A DNA stretch of 45,651 nucleotides, taken from positions 1-45,651 of the forward strand of contig JAACFB010000036.1 in assembly GCA_009937615.1 (NCBI GenBank), given 5' to 3'. Position numbers and translations under genes: made by a program. This DNA is from Gammaproteobacteria bacterium (lineage in GTDB: Bacteria; Pseudomonadota; Gammaproteobacteria; Steroidobacterales; Woeseiaceae). The number at the start of each line of letters is the position of its first letter. Within the stretch, counting starts at the first letter, position 1. Below are positions 16,686 through 25,834 of the stretch, piece after piece. The notes below the pieces were generated by a model. The model saw only the letters and a list, made by a program, of their open reading frames with translations. It searched no databases and had not been told where the DNA came from.

Positions 16686-18476
16686 TCACTTATCGGTCCG
16701 CAGCACGGCCAGGAACGCCTCCTGCGGAATTTCGACCGATCCTACCTGTTTCATCCGGCGCTTGCCGGCCTTTTGCTTTTCAAGCAACTTCCGTTTTCGC
16801 GTCACATCACCGCCATAGCATTTGGCTGTCACGTTCTTGCGCAGCGCCTTGACGGTGCTGCGCGCCAGTACCTGACTACCAATCGCCGCCTGGATCGCAA
16901 CGTCGAACATCTGCCGGGGAATCAGTTCGCGCATACGCTCCACGAGGTCGCGGCCCCGTTTCTGGGCCGACTCGCGGTGCACGATGACTGACAGCGCATC
17001 TACACGCTCTTTGTTGATCAGTATATCAAGGCGCACGAGATTCGCGGGTTCGAAGCGAACAAAATGGTAATCGAAGGATGCATAGCCGCGGCTGACGGAT
17101 TTTAGTCGATCAAAAAAGTCCAGCACGACCTCGGCCAACGGCATTTCGTACTCTATGGAGACCTGGCTGCCAAGGTAGCGAATATGTTTCTGCACTCCGC
17201 GCTTATCGATACAGAGCTTGATCACCGCGCCGACGTGCTTTTCCGGAACAAGAATATTTGCGGCGATAATCGGCTCGCGCAGCTCGGCAATATCGTTTGC
17301 GGCCGGTAGCTTCGATGGGTTGTCCACGTAACTGACGTTGCCGGCATTGTCGACGACTTCGAATATCACGGTCGGCGCCGTCGTTATCAGCTCCAGGTCG
17401 TATTCTCTCTCGAGCCTTTCCTGCACGATCTCCATGTGCAGCATGCCAAGAAAGCCGCAACGGAACCCGAATCCAAGCGCTGCCGACGTCTCGGGTTCGA
17501 AGTGCAGCGCTGCATCATTGAGCCGAAGTTTCTGCAGTGCCTCGCGAAAGTTTTCGTAGTCGTCCGAGCTTATGGGAAACAGTCCGGCAAAGACCCGCGG
17601 CTGAACCTGCTTGAAACCCGGCAATGGCTTTTCGCAGGGTTGTCGGGTCAGCGTCAGCGTGTCGCCAACCGGCGCACCATAGATGTCCTTTATCCCCGCA
17701 ATGACGTACCCGACCTGCCCGGTGCAAAGTGCATCGCGGTCCTGCATCTTGGGTGTAAAGCAGCCGACCCTATCTGCAAGATAGGAATCCCCGGTCGACA
17801 TGACGGTGATCCGGCCGCGCTTCGGCAGACTGCCGTTGACGACGCGAACGAGCGATACGACGCCGACGTAGTTATCGAACCATGAGTCGATAATAAGCGC
17901 CTGCAGCGGGGCATCCGGATCACCTGCGGGCGGCGGAATTCTCTTTACGATCGCATCGAGCAGCTCCGGCACGCCCTTGCCCGTTTTTGCGCTGACGTTG
18001 ATCGCGTCCTGCGCGTCGATACCGATGATGTCCTCGATTTCCGCCTTGACGCGCTCGGGCTCGGCCGCTGGCAGGTCGATCTTGTTCAAGACCGGCAAGA
18101 CCTCGAGCCCTTGATCGATGGCCGTATTGCAGTTCGCGACACTCTGCGCTTCGACGCCTTGGGCTGCATCGACGACGAGCAGCGCACCTTCACACGCCGC
18201 GAGGCTCCGCGATACCTCATATGAAAAATCGACATGCCCTGGCGTATCGATGAAGTTGAGTTCGTAGACCTCGCCGTCTGACGCCGAGTAGTTGAGCGAT
18301 ACGCTCTGCGCCTTGATCGTGATGCCGCGTTCCCGCTCCAGGTCCATCGAGTCCAGCACCTGCTCCGCCATCTCGCGAGCACTGAGGCCGCCACAGTGCT
18401 GAATGAATCGGTCCGCAAGCGTCGACTTACCGTGGTCGATGTGGGCAATGATGGAGAAGTTTCGAATTCGCTTCAT
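16686..18476 (-). CDS. lepA: LepA / EF-4, translation GTPase
   Basis: Ribosome-associated GTPase implicated in back-translocation and initiation/30S assembly (596 aa; E. coli 599). G1 [15 protein letters not shown]3 [14 protein letters not shown] and G4 NKIDLP are intact, followed by domain II, two EF-G-like domains, and the LepA-specific C-terminal domain ending [19 protein letters not shown]. The ATG overlaps the glutaredoxin gene TGA as ATGA (18473-18476). The lepA-lepB pairing is the standard arrangement. Confidence 0.98.
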   Translation of the reverse strand: MKRIRNFSIIAHIDHGKSTLADRFIQHCGGLSAREMAEQVLDSMDLERERGITIKAQSVSLNYSASDGEVYELNFIDTPGHVDFSYEVSRSLAACEGALLVVDAAQGVEAQSVANCNTAIDQGLEVLPVLNKIDLPAAEPERVKAEIEDIIGIDAQDAINVSAKTGKGVPELLDAIVKRIPPPAGDPDAPLQALIIDSWFDNYVGVVSLVRVVNGSLPKRGRITVMSTGDSYLADRVGCFTPKMQDRDALCTGQVGYVIAGIKDIYGAPVGDTLTLTRQPCEKPLPGFKQVQPRVFAGLFPISSDDYENFREALQKLRLNDAALHFEPETSAALGFGFRCGFLGMLHMEIVQERLEREYDLELITTAPTVIFEVVDNAGNVSYVDNPSKLPAANDIAELREPIIAANILVPEKHVGAVIKLCIDKRGVQKHIRYLGSQVSIEYEMPLAEVVLDFFDRLKSVSRGYASFDYHFVRFEPANLVRLDILINKERVDALSVIVHRESAQKRGRDLVERMRELIPRQMFDVAIQAAIGSQVLARSTVKALRKNVTAKCYGGDVTRKRKLLEKQKAGKRRMKQVGSVEIPQEAFLAVLRTDK

Positions 18477-18715
18477 GTCGGGACGTTGCTCAGGATCCTT
18501 GCGAGGGCTTCGCGGTCGAGATGATACTGGCAGACGAGCTCGCCGTCATACTCTACGACTGGAATGCGGGTAGCGTAGGCTCGTTGCCAATCCTCATCTG
18601 TGTCTATATCGCGGACTTCGACGGCGAGCCGGTCGCGCACGAGCGGCAACAACGCTTCTATAAGTTGTTCGCAGAGATGGCAGCCTTGCCGGCTGTATAC
18701 GATCAGTCCTGCCAC
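18473..18715 (-). CDS. Glutaredoxin family protein
   Basis: An 80 aa thiol-disulfide protein with a CHLC active site (C12 and C15, in [11 protein letters not shown]) and the cis-Pro loop [12 protein letters not shown] of the thioredoxin fold. The start is GTG at 18715, immediately abutting the rseC stop; the 3' end overlaps lepA by 4 bp. Its place between rseC and lepA is recurrent in gammaproteobacteria and suggests envelope or redox stress control, but its partner is unknown. Confidence 0.88.
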   Translation of the reverse strand: MAGLIVYSRQGCHLCEQLIEALLPLVRDRLAVEVRDIDTDEDWQRAYATRIPVVEYDGELVCQYHLDREALARILSNVPT

Positions 18716-19174
18716 TCAGGCACCAGCAGGCGATTCGTGTCGCTTCTCGACGATCGGTGTATAGCGCCGCAAGCACGAAGCCTTGCGCAGTTTCCAGCGG
18801 GCAGCTGCAAGCCCGGCCCCGAGTCCGGACAGCGCTGCCAGCGCAGCCACGGCATCTCCCAGGCCAAGCCCATAGGCCACCGTGGCAGCGGCGACGCCGC
18901 CCAACATTGGCGCACCATAGACGATCGTGGCGGCGCCCAGTAATTCCCCGGGCCTTAGTGAAATGACCACCCGATCGCCCTCTCCAAGCTCGAGCTCGGG
19001 CCGCACCGACGCCTCGATGCGCCGCATCCGGCCGGATCCACTGAGTAATCCGGCGCCACAGCCTTTCCCTGCCGCGCATCGTGGACAGGCAACCTCCACA
19101 TCAATATCGATGACGGCTCTATAGCCATCAGGCTCTGGGATCAAGGAACGGATTGTACCGCTGGGATTTTGCAT
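18716..19174 (-). CDS. rseC: RseC, SoxR-reducing system / sigma-E regulator family protein
   Basis: A 152 aa inner-membrane protein (E. coli RseC 159 aa). The N-terminal cytoplasmic part carries a cysteine cluster (C30, C33, C39 in ACPRCAAGKGCGAG), followed by two membrane segments (about 75-95 and 98-118) and a basic C-terminus. In E. coli RseC modulates sigma-E mildly and takes part in reducing SoxR. The ATG at 19174 (MQNPSGTIRSLI) is chosen over a 37-codon longer start that would overlap rseB. It lies 55 bp after rseB. Confidence 0.88.
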   Translation of the reverse strand: MQNPSGTIRSLIPEPDGYRAVIDIDVEVACPRCAAGKGCGAGLLSGSGRMRRIEASVRPELELGEGDRVVISLRPGELLGAATIVYGAPMLGGVAAATVAYGLGLGDAVAALAALSGLGAGLAAARWKLRKASCLRRYTPIVEKRHESPAGA

Positions 19175-19229
19175 CGAGGCACTTATAGCAGTTTGGGGGC
19201 AGCCGTTACACGTTCGGCACGAAATGCGC

Positions 19230-20204
19230 TTATTCTGGCTGCATTGAGCTGGCAATCTGCTTGACAGTTGCCGCAGGTACCTCACCTACCGCCGTTACGA
19301 GATGATCGCCGATTGCAATGCTGTATGAATGCGACGCACCAACACTCGAGCTTTCGGCGACATCCCGTTCGGTCTTCGCTTCGACAAATACAGATACGTT
19401 GGCCAGACCGTCACTGAACAGGATGTGCGTTACCGGCTCATCGCCGCCGGGCACATGCTCCTGGTGAGCCGACACGGGACGAAACCCGCGCGGCAGATTG
19501 TCGCTGGTCCACTCCGACTCGACCGAGTGAGTGATCGCACGCCTCGGCTCATTGATCCATCGAAAATTCTCGATGTCGTATGACGGCTGCAAGTCAAGCG
19601 CATCAACACCTTCGTCGAGGCTGATATCAGCAAATTTCAGCTGCTCAATGGCTTTGCCATCGACATTGATGAGCTTGGTCTGGAGCGGGAAACCGGTTGC
19701 GCTATCCAGCCACAAGCGGTGCCCGTACCGATACTCATCATGAGGCCGTATTGCCACCATGACCGTCTTGCGGCCCGCAACACGTTCCTCGCGAACGATA
19801 GAAACATCATATTCGCTGCCGAAGCGGATATCGCTGGAAGGCATTGAAAAGAAAAGCGTGCTCTGGTCGTTCCATTCCTCGACCAGCACCGACTTTTTGT
19901 CCGGGAGAATGCAGTGCACCTCGTTGCCGTTGCGAATTATCTCGAGGCCGTTGCCCTCCTGGATGAGCACTCTCTCGCGAACGATACCGTCAACGACGAG
20001 ATGCACGACCTTGAGCGCCTCGGTCGTTCCGCCCTGCATGCGGATGACCGTGCCTTCATAATTAGTGGTCTGCACGGCCTTCGTCATCTTGTTCAGCCAG
20101 CCGTGCGGATCGTCGTTCTGCGCCGCTGCAATATTCGCCACCAGGACCGCGCTGCCGAGCGCGACCCGGGTGGTCACGTTCAGGATTCGTCGCCGGTTCC
20201 TCAT
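19230..20204 (-). CDS. rseB: RseB / MucB, periplasmic sigma-E regulator
   Basis: Periplasmic protein that binds RseA and shields it from DegS, and senses mislocalised lipoproteins or LPS (324 aa; E. coli 318). A signal peptide ends near residue 28 (VLVANIAAAQ). The LolA-like N-terminal domain shows NYEGTVIRMQGG and RVLIQEGNGLEIIRNG; the C-terminal domain covers about 210-320 (ENFRWINEPRRA; LPRGFRPVSAHQEH; HILFSDGLANVSVFVE). The ATG at 20204 lies 3 bp after rseA. Confidence 0.94.
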   Translation of the reverse strand: MRNRRRILNVTTRVALGSAVLVANIAAAQNDDPHGWLNKMTKAVQTTNYEGTVIRMQGGTTEALKVVHLVVDGIVRERVLIQEGNGLEIIRNGNEVHCILPDKKSVLVEEWNDQSTLFFSMPSSDIRFGSEYDVSIVREERVAGRKTVMVAIRPHDEYRYGHRLWLDSATGFPLQTKLINVDGKAIEQLKFADISLDEGVDALDLQPSYDIENFRWINEPRRAITHSVESEWTSDNLPRGFRPVSAHQEHVPGGDEPVTHILFSDGLANVSVFVEAKTERDVAESSSVGASHSYSIAIGDHLVTAVGEVPAATVKQIASSMQPE

Positions 20205-20207
20205 GAT

Positions 20208-20810
20208 CTATTGCGTCTGCTGATCCTGAGCTTCCTCATCGTCGGTACTCGATCCATCATTTGCCGGGTTCTCCAGGCCGGGTTCGGTAATACCCCCCTC
20301 TCGCAACTGCAGCGTTACGAGTCTCGCATTGATGTTGCCGGTCGATGCATTATGCAGCAAGCGATACTGAAGCAGTTGTTCATCGGCCTGCACGGGTACC
20401 GTGTAGGTTGCATCCGCGGCGCTCTCCGCAATGATCGCCGCCTCGGGCGCATCGGCGATGTCGGCAACACCGCTGACCTGCTGCAGCCCCACAATAGCGG
20501 CAAGCGCGACAGTTGCGGCGATAGCGGCACCGGCCAGCGGGCGAGTGTAGCGGGAACCCGCGGGCTCTGCGCGGACGCTGGTTTCAGAAAACTCCGTATC
20601 CCCGATTTGTGCCGCGATTCGCTCGCGAAGCGTGGCGATGCCTTTTACGTCCCGGTGCCCCTTCATGGCACGGCCGATTGCGAAGTACTCGGCGGCCTGC
20701 TGCCTTAGCTCGAGGTCCTGGCTCAGCCGGCGCAGCAGCATTTCGGATTCATTATCCGGCAGTTCGCCATCGACGAACGCTGAAATCTGGGTTTTTATCG
20801 CGTCATTCAT
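20208..20810 (-). CDS. rseA: RseA / MucA, anti-sigma-E factor
   Basis: Single-pass inner-membrane anti-sigma factor that holds RpoE inactive until cleaved by DegS and RseP (200 aa; E. coli 216). The cytoplasmic N-terminus has the family motif ISAFVDGELPDNESEMLLRR (9-28), followed by a membrane segment at about 91-110 (PLAGAAIAATVALAAIVGLQ) and a periplasmic acidic tail rich in D, E and Q. I do not see the exact DegS-type OMP-like C-terminus on RseA, which is normal. GGGGA precedes the ATG; it is 15 bp after rpoE. Confidence 0.92.
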   Translation of the reverse strand: MNDAIKTQISAFVDGELPDNESEMLLRRLSQDLELRQQAAEYFAIGRAMKGHRDVKGIATLRERIAAQIGDTEFSETSVRAEPAGSRYTRPLAGAAIAATVALAAIVGLQQVSGVADIADAPEAAIIAESAADATYTVPVQADEQLLQYRLLHNASTGNINARLVTLQLREGGITEPGLENPANDGSSTDDEEAQDQQTQ

Positions 20811-20825
20811 ACATCCCCGCCTTTC

Positions 20826-21401
20826 TTATCGAATCAGTGTTCCAACTTTTTTGCTTATTGCATCCCGCGCCCTGAAAATCCTCGATCGCACGGTACCCAC
20901 AGGACAGTCCATGGTCTGCGCAATCTCCTCGTAACTCATTCCATCCAGCTCTCGCAGGATAATCGCCGTTCGCAAGTCGTCGGGCAGCGCCTCGATAGCA
21001 TGTTCCAGCGTATCCTGTAACTCCTGGCTCAATGCCACGGCTTCGGGCGTGTCCGTCTCCTTGAGCTTTGCATGCAGGCCATACTGTTCAGGATCCTGCA
21101 GGTCCAACTCGATGTCGGTCGGCCGCCGGCGCTGCGCTGCAAGATAATTCTTCGCAGTGTTCACGGCGATCCGGTACAGCCACGTGTAAAACGCGCTGTC
21201 ACCGCGAAACCTCGGCAACGCCCTGTAGGCCTTGATGAAAGCCTCCTGCGCGATATCCAATGCCTGCTCGGGGTCACGCACATAACGCATCACCAGGTTG
21301 ACAATCTTGTGCTCGTATTTGAGCACCAGCAGGTCGAATGCGCCTTTGTCGCCTTTCTGAACCCGTTTTACCAGCTCCTTGTCGGTCGATTCATTCGACA
21401 T
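20826..21401 (-). CDS. rpoE: RpoE / AlgU, ECF sigma factor (sigma-E)
   Basis: Extracytoplasmic-function sigma factor controlling the envelope stress response (191 aa, identical in length to E. coli RpoE). Region 2: DLLVLKYEHKIVNLVMRYV and DIAQEAFIKAYRALPRF; region 2.4: AFYTWLYRIAVNTAKNYL; region 4.2: MSYEEIAQTMDCPVGTVRSRIFRAR. I chose the ATG at 21401 (MSNESTDKELVKRVQKGD), because the 16-codon longer start lacks family similarity. A sigma-E-like promoter lies about 50 bp upstream, suggesting autoregulation. It is the first gene of the long block. Confidence 0.97.
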   Translation of the reverse strand: MSNESTDKELVKRVQKGDKGAFDLLVLKYEHKIVNLVMRYVRDPEQALDIAQEAFIKAYRALPRFRGDSAFYTWLYRIAVNTAKNYLAAQRRRPTDIELDLQDPEQYGLHAKLKETDTPEAVALSQELQDTLEHAIEALPDDLRTAIILRELDGMSYEEIAQTMDCPVGTVRSRIFRARDAISKKVGTLIR

Positions 21402-21453
21402 TCGGCTGCATCCCTGTGCCGGCGCCGTCGAATCGAAACCGCTCGACACCCCG

Positions 21454-21480
21454 ATAGACCGGCAGGATTCTGGAAAGTTC
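21454..21480 (-). promoter_or_regulatory. Candidate sigma-E (RpoE/AlgU) promoter for rpoE
   Basis: On the minus strand GAACTT (21480-21475) is followed after 16 bp by TCTAT (21458-21454). The -35 matches the GAACTT core of RpoE/AlgU promoters and the -10 resembles TCTGA/TCTAA; the spacing is as in known examples. A transcript from here would have a 5' leader of about 45 nt before the ATG. It lies in the 176 bp gap after ygfX. Single-site pattern match, not confirmed. Confidence 0.6.
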
Positions 21481-21577
21481 TCCGTATGCGCTCTTATTCA
21501 TAATCGTTATGTGACACGGTTCCTGAGAGGCCGGGCCGGCTGTCCCGACAGACCGCGGCCGGGGCATGGTAGCAGCT

Positions 21578-22018
21578 TCAGCGCGCGGTCCCCAAGTGTC
21601 TCCAGATGACCTGGAACCGGCGCCAGGCATCATCCCCGCGGACCTTGCCGATCAGCAGCTCCCCGTGGCGCCGGCCGTCGTGAGTTCGCATGCGCAGCCA
21701 GGCGACGCCAGGCAGCACGATGCTGCCGCTGATCAGCTCCGCGGCCTGCCAGTCACCCGCGGTTGTCTGCAGACTGATCTGCCCTGGCGAATACAGGCGA
21801 ATACGCCGGTAACGCCGATGCCCGTGGTAGATAATGACCAACTCCCGGACGCTTGCAAAAATCCAGGCACCGGTGGCAGCCAGGCGCAGTGCCCAGTGCA
21901 CGGGTATTGAGATGATCACACCGATACCGATCAACGCGGCAATGGACCCGGATGCAAGTACCAGTCGCCGAAGCGATGGCTCAGGCGTCAGTTCGGTCGA
22001 GTATGTGTCCGACGACAA
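21578..22018 (-). CDS. YgfX-like membrane protein
   Basis: A 146 aa protein with two membrane segments (about 21-40 and 44-62) and a cytoplasmic C-terminal part with GQISLQTTAGDWQAAEL and VAWLRMRTHDGRRHGELLIG, the pattern of the YgfX/CptA family, whose E. coli member pairs with SdhE and affects cytoskeletal proteins in reports. The start is probably TTG at 22018, overlapping sdhE by 38 bp; the overlap itself is typical of sdhE-ygfX pairs. The family assignment rests on topology and position. Confidence 0.72.
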   Translation of the reverse strand: MSSDTYSTELTPEPSLRRLVLASGSIAALIGIGVIISIPVHWALRLAATGAWIFASVRELVIIYHGHRRYRRIRLYSPGQISLQTTAGDWQAAELISGSIVLPGVAWLRMRTHDGRRHGELLIGKVRGDDAWRRFQVIWRHLGTAR

Positions 22019-22217
22019 TGACGAATTCCGGTGCTGGCGGCTCCTTGCTCAAAAGGTAGCGCATCAGTTGCGGATCAGGTAGCGACAAAAACGCCTCGAA
22101 CGCAGCTTTTTCGATCTCGTCCGCCGTCTCGTAATGCTGTTCGAGATAGCGAACCAGCAGCTGATCCAGTTCCCGCATTCCGCGTCGGCACTGCCAGCGT
22201 AATCGTGAGCTTTCCAC
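21981..22217 (-). CDS. sdhE: SdhE, FAD assembly factor for succinate dehydrogenase
   Basis: A small cytoplasmic protein (78 aa; E. coli 88) that promotes covalent attachment of FAD to SdhA. The RGxxE motif is present as RRGMRELD, followed by LLVRYLEQHYETADEIEKAA and LLSLPDPQLMRYLL-like helices (FEAFLSLPDPQLMRYLL). The start is GTG at 22217; starting at M14 would remove the RGxxE motif. It lies 6 bp after sdhB, so the flavinylation factor is produced with the enzyme. Confidence 0.92.
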   Translation of the reverse strand: MESSRLRWQCRRGMRELDQLLVRYLEQHYETADEIEKAAFEAFLSLPDPQLMRYLLSKEPPAPEFVIVVGHILDRTDA

Positions 22218-22223
22218 GGCGGC

Positions 22224-23006
22224 CTAGTGTCGCCGGGCGGCAAGCATCTTCTTGGTCTCGGCAATCGCCTTTGCCGGATTGAGGCCTTTCGGGCAGGTCT
22301 GCGTACAGTTCATGATCGTGTGGCAACGATACAGCCGGAACGGGTCCTCTAACTCGTCCAGGCGCTCGCCGGTTGCCTCGTCGCGGCTGTCGACCAGCCA
22401 GCGGTAGGCGGCCAGCAACGTGGCCGGGCCCAGGTAGCGGTCGCTGTTCCACCAGTAGCTCGGACAGCTGGTCGAACAGCAGGCGCACAGAATGCAGGCC
22501 GCAGGCTCATCGATCTTTTCCTGGTCATCTTTGCTCTGTAAACGCTCGTGATTCAGAGGCGGCGGGGTGCGCGCCTGCAGCCATGGCTTGATCGAGGCGT
22601 ACTGGGCATAGAAGTTGGTCAGGTCCGGCACCAGGTCCTTGACGACAGGCATATGCGGCAGCGGATAGATCTTGACGTCGCCTTTTACCTTGTCGATCGC
22701 AAGCGTACAGGCAAGCGTATTGCCGCCGTCAATATTCATCGCGCAGGAACCGCAGATCCCTTCGCGGCAGGAACGCCGGAATGTCAGGGACGGATCGATT
22801 TCGTTCTTTATCTTGATCAAGCCGTCGAGAACCATCGGGCCGCAGGTATCCAGATCGACCTCGTAGGTGTCGACTCTTGGGTTTTCGCCACTCTCCGGGT
22901 CGTAACGATACACGGCAAATCGGCGCACATTCCCGGCGCCATCGGCGGCCGCAAAATGCTTGCCCTTTTTTATCCTGGAATTCGGCGGTAATCTGAACTC
23001 AGCCAA
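22224..23006 (-). CDS. sdhB: SdhB, succinate dehydrogenase iron-sulfur subunit
   Basis: Carries the 2Fe-2S, 4Fe-4S and 3Fe-4S clusters that pass electrons from SdhA to quinone (260 aa; E. coli 238). Cysteine motifs: [16 protein letters not shown] (2Fe-2S), [16 protein letters not shown] (4Fe-4S) and [17 protein letters not shown] (3Fe-4S/4Fe-4S). The start is TTG at 23006, 8 nt after AGGAG; it lies 11 bp after sdhA. The N-terminus is about 20 residues longer than in E. coli, as in many proteobacteria of this type. Confidence 0.97.
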   Translation of the reverse strand: MAEFRLPPNSRIKKGKHFAAADGAGNVRRFAVYRYDPESGENPRVDTYEVDLDTCGPMVLDGLIKIKNEIDPSLTFRRSCREGICGSCAMNIDGGNTLACTLAIDKVKGDVKIYPLPHMPVVKDLVPDLTNFYAQYASIKPWLQARTPPPLNHERLQSKDDQEKIDEPAACILCACCSTSCPSYWWNSDRYLGPATLLAAYRWLVDSRDEATGERLDELEDPFRLYRCHTIMNCTQTCPKGLNPAKAIAETKKMLAARRH

Positions 23007-23017
23007 CGCTAAGACTC

Positions 23018-24802
23018 CTAGTAAACGCGCGCCTTCGGCGGTATAGCTTCCACTTCATCGGTCAGGGTGTCCTGATGCACGGGCCGGTAGTCGAAGGCCA
23101 CCTTGCCATCCTCGTCAACCCATGCCAGCGTGTGTTTCATCCAGTTGTCGTCATCACGCTCACTGTAGTCCTCACGCGCATGGGCACCACGACTTTCAAG
23201 CCGGTTTGCCGCGGAATGAATGGTCGCCATGGCATTGAGCATCAGATTTTCGAGCTCCAGCGTCTCGATGAGATCGGTGTTCCAGATCATCGACCGGTCC
23301 GACAGCCGGATATCGCCGAGGCTCGCAAACGTCTTGTCCAGCAACCCGACCCCTTCAGCGAGCGATTCGCCCGTGCGAAACACGGCTGCATGAGCCTGCA
23401 TGATTCGCTGCATTTCAAGACGTATGTCGGCCGTTGCACGGCTGCCGTCAGCTTTTAGCAACCGGTCGATACGCCGCACGCTGTTTTGACCCGCATCGCT
23501 GCCAAACGGCTTGTGTCGTGCTCCCGGCGTCATCGTTTCCTCGCAATAGTGCGCGGCGGCACGCCCGAACACGACGAGATCCAGCAAAGAATTCGAGCCG
23601 AGGCGATTCGCGCCATGCACGGACACGCACGCCGCCTCGCCGACGGCCATCAGGCCCGGGACCGCGGCCTCCTTGTCGCCGTTTCGGACCGTCAGCACCT
23701 TCCCGTTGTAGTTGGCCGGAATGCCGCCCATGTTGTAATGCACGGTCGGTATGACCGGGATCGGTTGTTTCGTAACGTCGACGTTCGCGAAGATCCGGGC
23801 GGACTCGGCGATTCCCGGCAGCCGCTCGTCGATAACCTCGGGGCCGAGGTGCTCGAGATGCAGGAAGATATGGTCCTCTTCGGCGCCGACACCGCGACCC
23901 TCCCGGATCTCGATGGTCATCGATCGGCTGACGACATCACGCGAGGCGAGATCCTTGGCGTTCGGCGCATAGCGCTCCATGAACCGCTCGCCGGCCGAAT
24001 TGGTCAGGTAGCCGCCCTCACCGCGCGCGCCCTCGGTGATCAGGCAGCCCGCGCCATAGATACCCGTGGGATGAAACTGCACGAACTCCATGTCCTGCGA
24101 AGGCAGGCCTGCGCGCATGACCATCGCGTTGCCGTCCCCGGTACAGGTGTGCGCCGAGGTGCACGAAAAATAGGCTCGACCATAACCCCCGGTTGCCAGA
24201 ATGACCTGGTGTGCGCGAAACCGATGCAGCCGGCCCGTGGCCAGCTCGATCGCCACGACGCCACGACAGGCACCGTCTTCCATGATCAGGTCGATCGCAA
24301 AAAACTCGACGAAGAACTCGGCGTCGTGCTTTAGAGACTGCTGGTACAGCGTGTGCAGCATGGCATGGCCGGTACGATCCGCAGCAGCGCAGGTTCGTTG
24401 TGCCGTGCCTTCACCGTAATGCGTCGTCATGCCGCCGAACGGACGCTGGTAGATGCGGCCGCTCTCGGTGCGAGAGAACGGTACACCGTAATGCTCGAGC
24501 TCGATGACGGCATCCGGCGCCTCCTTGCACATGTACTCGATCGCGTCCTGGTCACCGAGCCAGTCTGAGCCCTTGACCGTGTCGTACATATGCCAGCGCC
24601 AGTCGTCTTCGCCCATGTTACCGAGCGCAGCGCTGATACCGCCCTGGGCCGCTACGGTATGGCTGCGGGTCGGGAACACCTTGGTCACGCAAGCCGTGCT
24701 GAAGCCGGCATGCGCCAGCCCGAACGTTGCCCGTAACCCGGAGCCGCCGGCACCGATGACCACGATATCGTAACTGTGGTCGATGAATTCGTAGTCGCTC
24801 AT
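23018..24802 (-). CDS. sdhA: SdhA, succinate dehydrogenase flavoprotein subunit
   Basis: Oxidises succinate to fumarate with covalently bound FAD (594 aa; E. coli 588). Rossmann motif [20 protein letters not shown]; covalent-FAD histidine in [13 protein letters not shown]; substrate-site region [21 protein letters not shown]-terminal part with [10 protein letters not shown]. The ATG at 24802 overlaps the sdhD stop as ATGA and gives [17 protein letters not shown]; a 55-codon longer start at 24967 would run through sdhD. Confidence 0.98.
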   Translation of the reverse strand: MSDYEFIDHSYDIVVIGAGGSGLRATFGLAHAGFSTACVTKVFPTRSHTVAAQGGISAALGNMGEDDWRWHMYDTVKGSDWLGDQDAIEYMCKEAPDAVIELEHYGVPFSRTESGRIYQRPFGGMTTHYGEGTAQRTCAAADRTGHAMLHTLYQQSLKHDAEFFVEFFAIDLIMEDGACRGVVAIELATGRLHRFRAHQVILATGGYGRAYFSCTSAHTCTGDGNAMVMRAGLPSQDMEFVQFHPTGIYGAGCLITEGARGEGGYLTNSAGERFMERYAPNAKDLASRDVVSRSMTIEIREGRGVGAEEDHIFLHLEHLGPEVIDERLPGIAESARIFANVDVTKQPIPVIPTVHYNMGGIPANYNGKVLTVRNGDKEAAVPGLMAVGEAACVSVHGANRLGSNSLLDLVVFGRAAAHYCEETMTPGARHKPFGSDAGQNSVRRIDRLLKADGSRATADIRLEMQRIMQAHAAVFRTGESLAEGVGLLDKTFASLGDIRLSDRSMIWNTDLIETLELENLMLNAMATIHSAANRLESRGAHAREDYSERDDDNWMKHTLAWVDEDGKVAFDYRPVHQDTLTDEVEAIPPKARVY

Positions 24803-25179
24803 GCGCCCAATCCAATCCGGAGAACCGAGTACACCGAAAGGACCGCCACCAACACGTGGAAAAACCGCGACGCCACCAACGCGAAGATCTTCAGGCCCGC
24901 GGCATGTACATAGTCCTCGATGACGACCTGCAGTCCAAGATGAGAGTGGTAGGCAACCGTCATGCAAAACAGTGCCAGCAACGCACCGTTGAGCGGCTCG
25001 GCAATGAACGCAACAACGACCTCGTGCGCGAAGCTGTCAAAGCCTGACAAAGATCCCGCAAACCAGAGCCCGAGAAAGAAGAGTGCGACCGCAGAGATGC
25101 GCTGCGCCCACCAGTGGTCGGTACCCTCTTTTGCCGTGCCGAGGCCCAGTACCTTGCCGAGCGGCGTTCGCAGACTCAT
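24799..25179 (-). CDS. sdhD: SdhD, succinate dehydrogenase membrane anchor subunit
   Basis: A 126 aa inner-membrane anchor (E. coli 115). Three membrane helices: about 28-48 ([20 protein letters not shown]), about 58-85 including [20 protein letters not shown] with the heme/quinone-site His and Asp residues, and about 98-122. The ATG at 25179 overlaps the sdhC TGA as ATGA; it ends by overlapping sdhA in the same way. A longer in-frame start at 25467 lies inside sdhC and is rejected. Confidence 0.93.
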   Translation of the reverse strand: MSLRTPLGKVLGLGTAKEGTDHWWAQRISAVALFFLGLWFAGSLSGFDSFAHEVVVAFIAEPLNGALLALFCMTVAYHSHLGLQVVIEDYVHAAGLKIFALVASRFFHVLVAVLSVYSVLRIGLGA

Positions 25180-25553
25180 GGCAGGAAGAGCCAGTAAGCC
25201 ACGGTAGCAGCGATCGCGGCGACCAGGACAAACCAGGCCGATGCGACAGCCTGGCTCTTTTCGAATCCGTGCCCGGCGTCCCAGAACAGGTGCCGGACTC
25301 CGTTGGCGAGATGAAAAAAGAACGCAAAACTCCAGCCGATCAGCAGCAGACGTCCAAACGGGGTCGCCATCACGTCCGTAAACCTGGCGTAATCTGCGCC
25401 GCCGGCGGCCGCGTTGATGAGCCACGCGGACAATACGAGCAGACCGATCGACATCGCCACACCGCACGCCCGGTGCAGTATCGAGAGGGTCATCGTGATT
25501 GGCCAGCTATAGATCGAGATATGCGGCGACAGTGGCCTGTCGGAGTTGCTCAT
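25176..25553 (-). CDS. sdhC: SdhC, succinate dehydrogenase cytochrome b556 subunit
   Basis: A 125 aa heme-binding membrane subunit (E. coli 129). The N-terminal RPLSPHISIYSWPITMTLSI and LHRACG are signatures of the SdhC family (quinone-site Ser/Arg), followed by three membrane helices; FFFHLANGVRHLFWDAGHG carries the heme-ligand histidine. The ATG is at 25553. It is 17 bp after the SDHAF4-like gene. Confidence 0.95.
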   Translation of the reverse strand: MSNSDRPLSPHISIYSWPITMTLSILHRACGVAMSIGLLVLSAWLINAAAGGADYARFTDVMATPFGRLLLIGWSFAFFFHLANGVRHLFWDAGHGFEKSQAVASAWFVLVAAIAATVAYWLFLP

Positions 25554-25570
25554 GCGCTTAGGTTATCCTG

Positions 25571-25756
25571 TCAAAAATCAATACAGCGGCCGGCTTTTTC
25601 CCAATCCCCGTAACGCGTCGGATCAGGCCCGTCCCGGCCACCGATTTCTTTCGGCAGCCCCTCGGCACGATCTTTACTGGCCGGATGAACCTCCGCAACC
25701 GAATCGGGGGTTTCATCGTCCTTAATTGCGTTATTCTCTGTATCTTTGGCTGGCAT
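25571..25756 (-). CDS. SDHAF4-like / DUF1674 succinate dehydrogenase assembly factor
   Basis: A 61 aa protein whose C-terminus EIGGRDGPDPTRYGDWEK, then GRCIDF, matches the DUF1674/SDHAF4 signature almost exactly. In eukaryotes SDHAF4 binds flavinylated SDHA and aids its assembly with SDHB. The first half is acidic and probably disordered. It is the first gene before sdhC, so it is likely made with the enzyme. Together with SdhE at the far end, the operon carries two different Sdh assembly factors. Confidence 0.88.
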   Translation of the reverse strand: MPAKDTENNAIKDDETPDSVAEVHPASKDRAEGLPKEIGGRDGPDPTRYGDWEKAGRCIDF

Positions 25757-25834
25757 AGCGAAAGTATGCCAGACACTTCACCACGCTGCATGAGCAGATC
25801 GGGCTTCGAGACACTTCGTTACAATCGAATCAAT

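Noticed and set aside
24803..24967. Longer N-terminus for SdhA (55 extra codons)
   Set aside because: It would lie entirely within sdhD, has no similarity to SdhA, and the ATGA overlap start fits the family length.
25685..25834. 50-codon N-terminal extension of ygfZ with a hydrophobic stretch
   Set aside because: It would cross the divergent promoter gap and the start of the SDHAF4-like gene; YgfZ is cytoplasmic, and the conserved part begins at MAKDLYSSIV.
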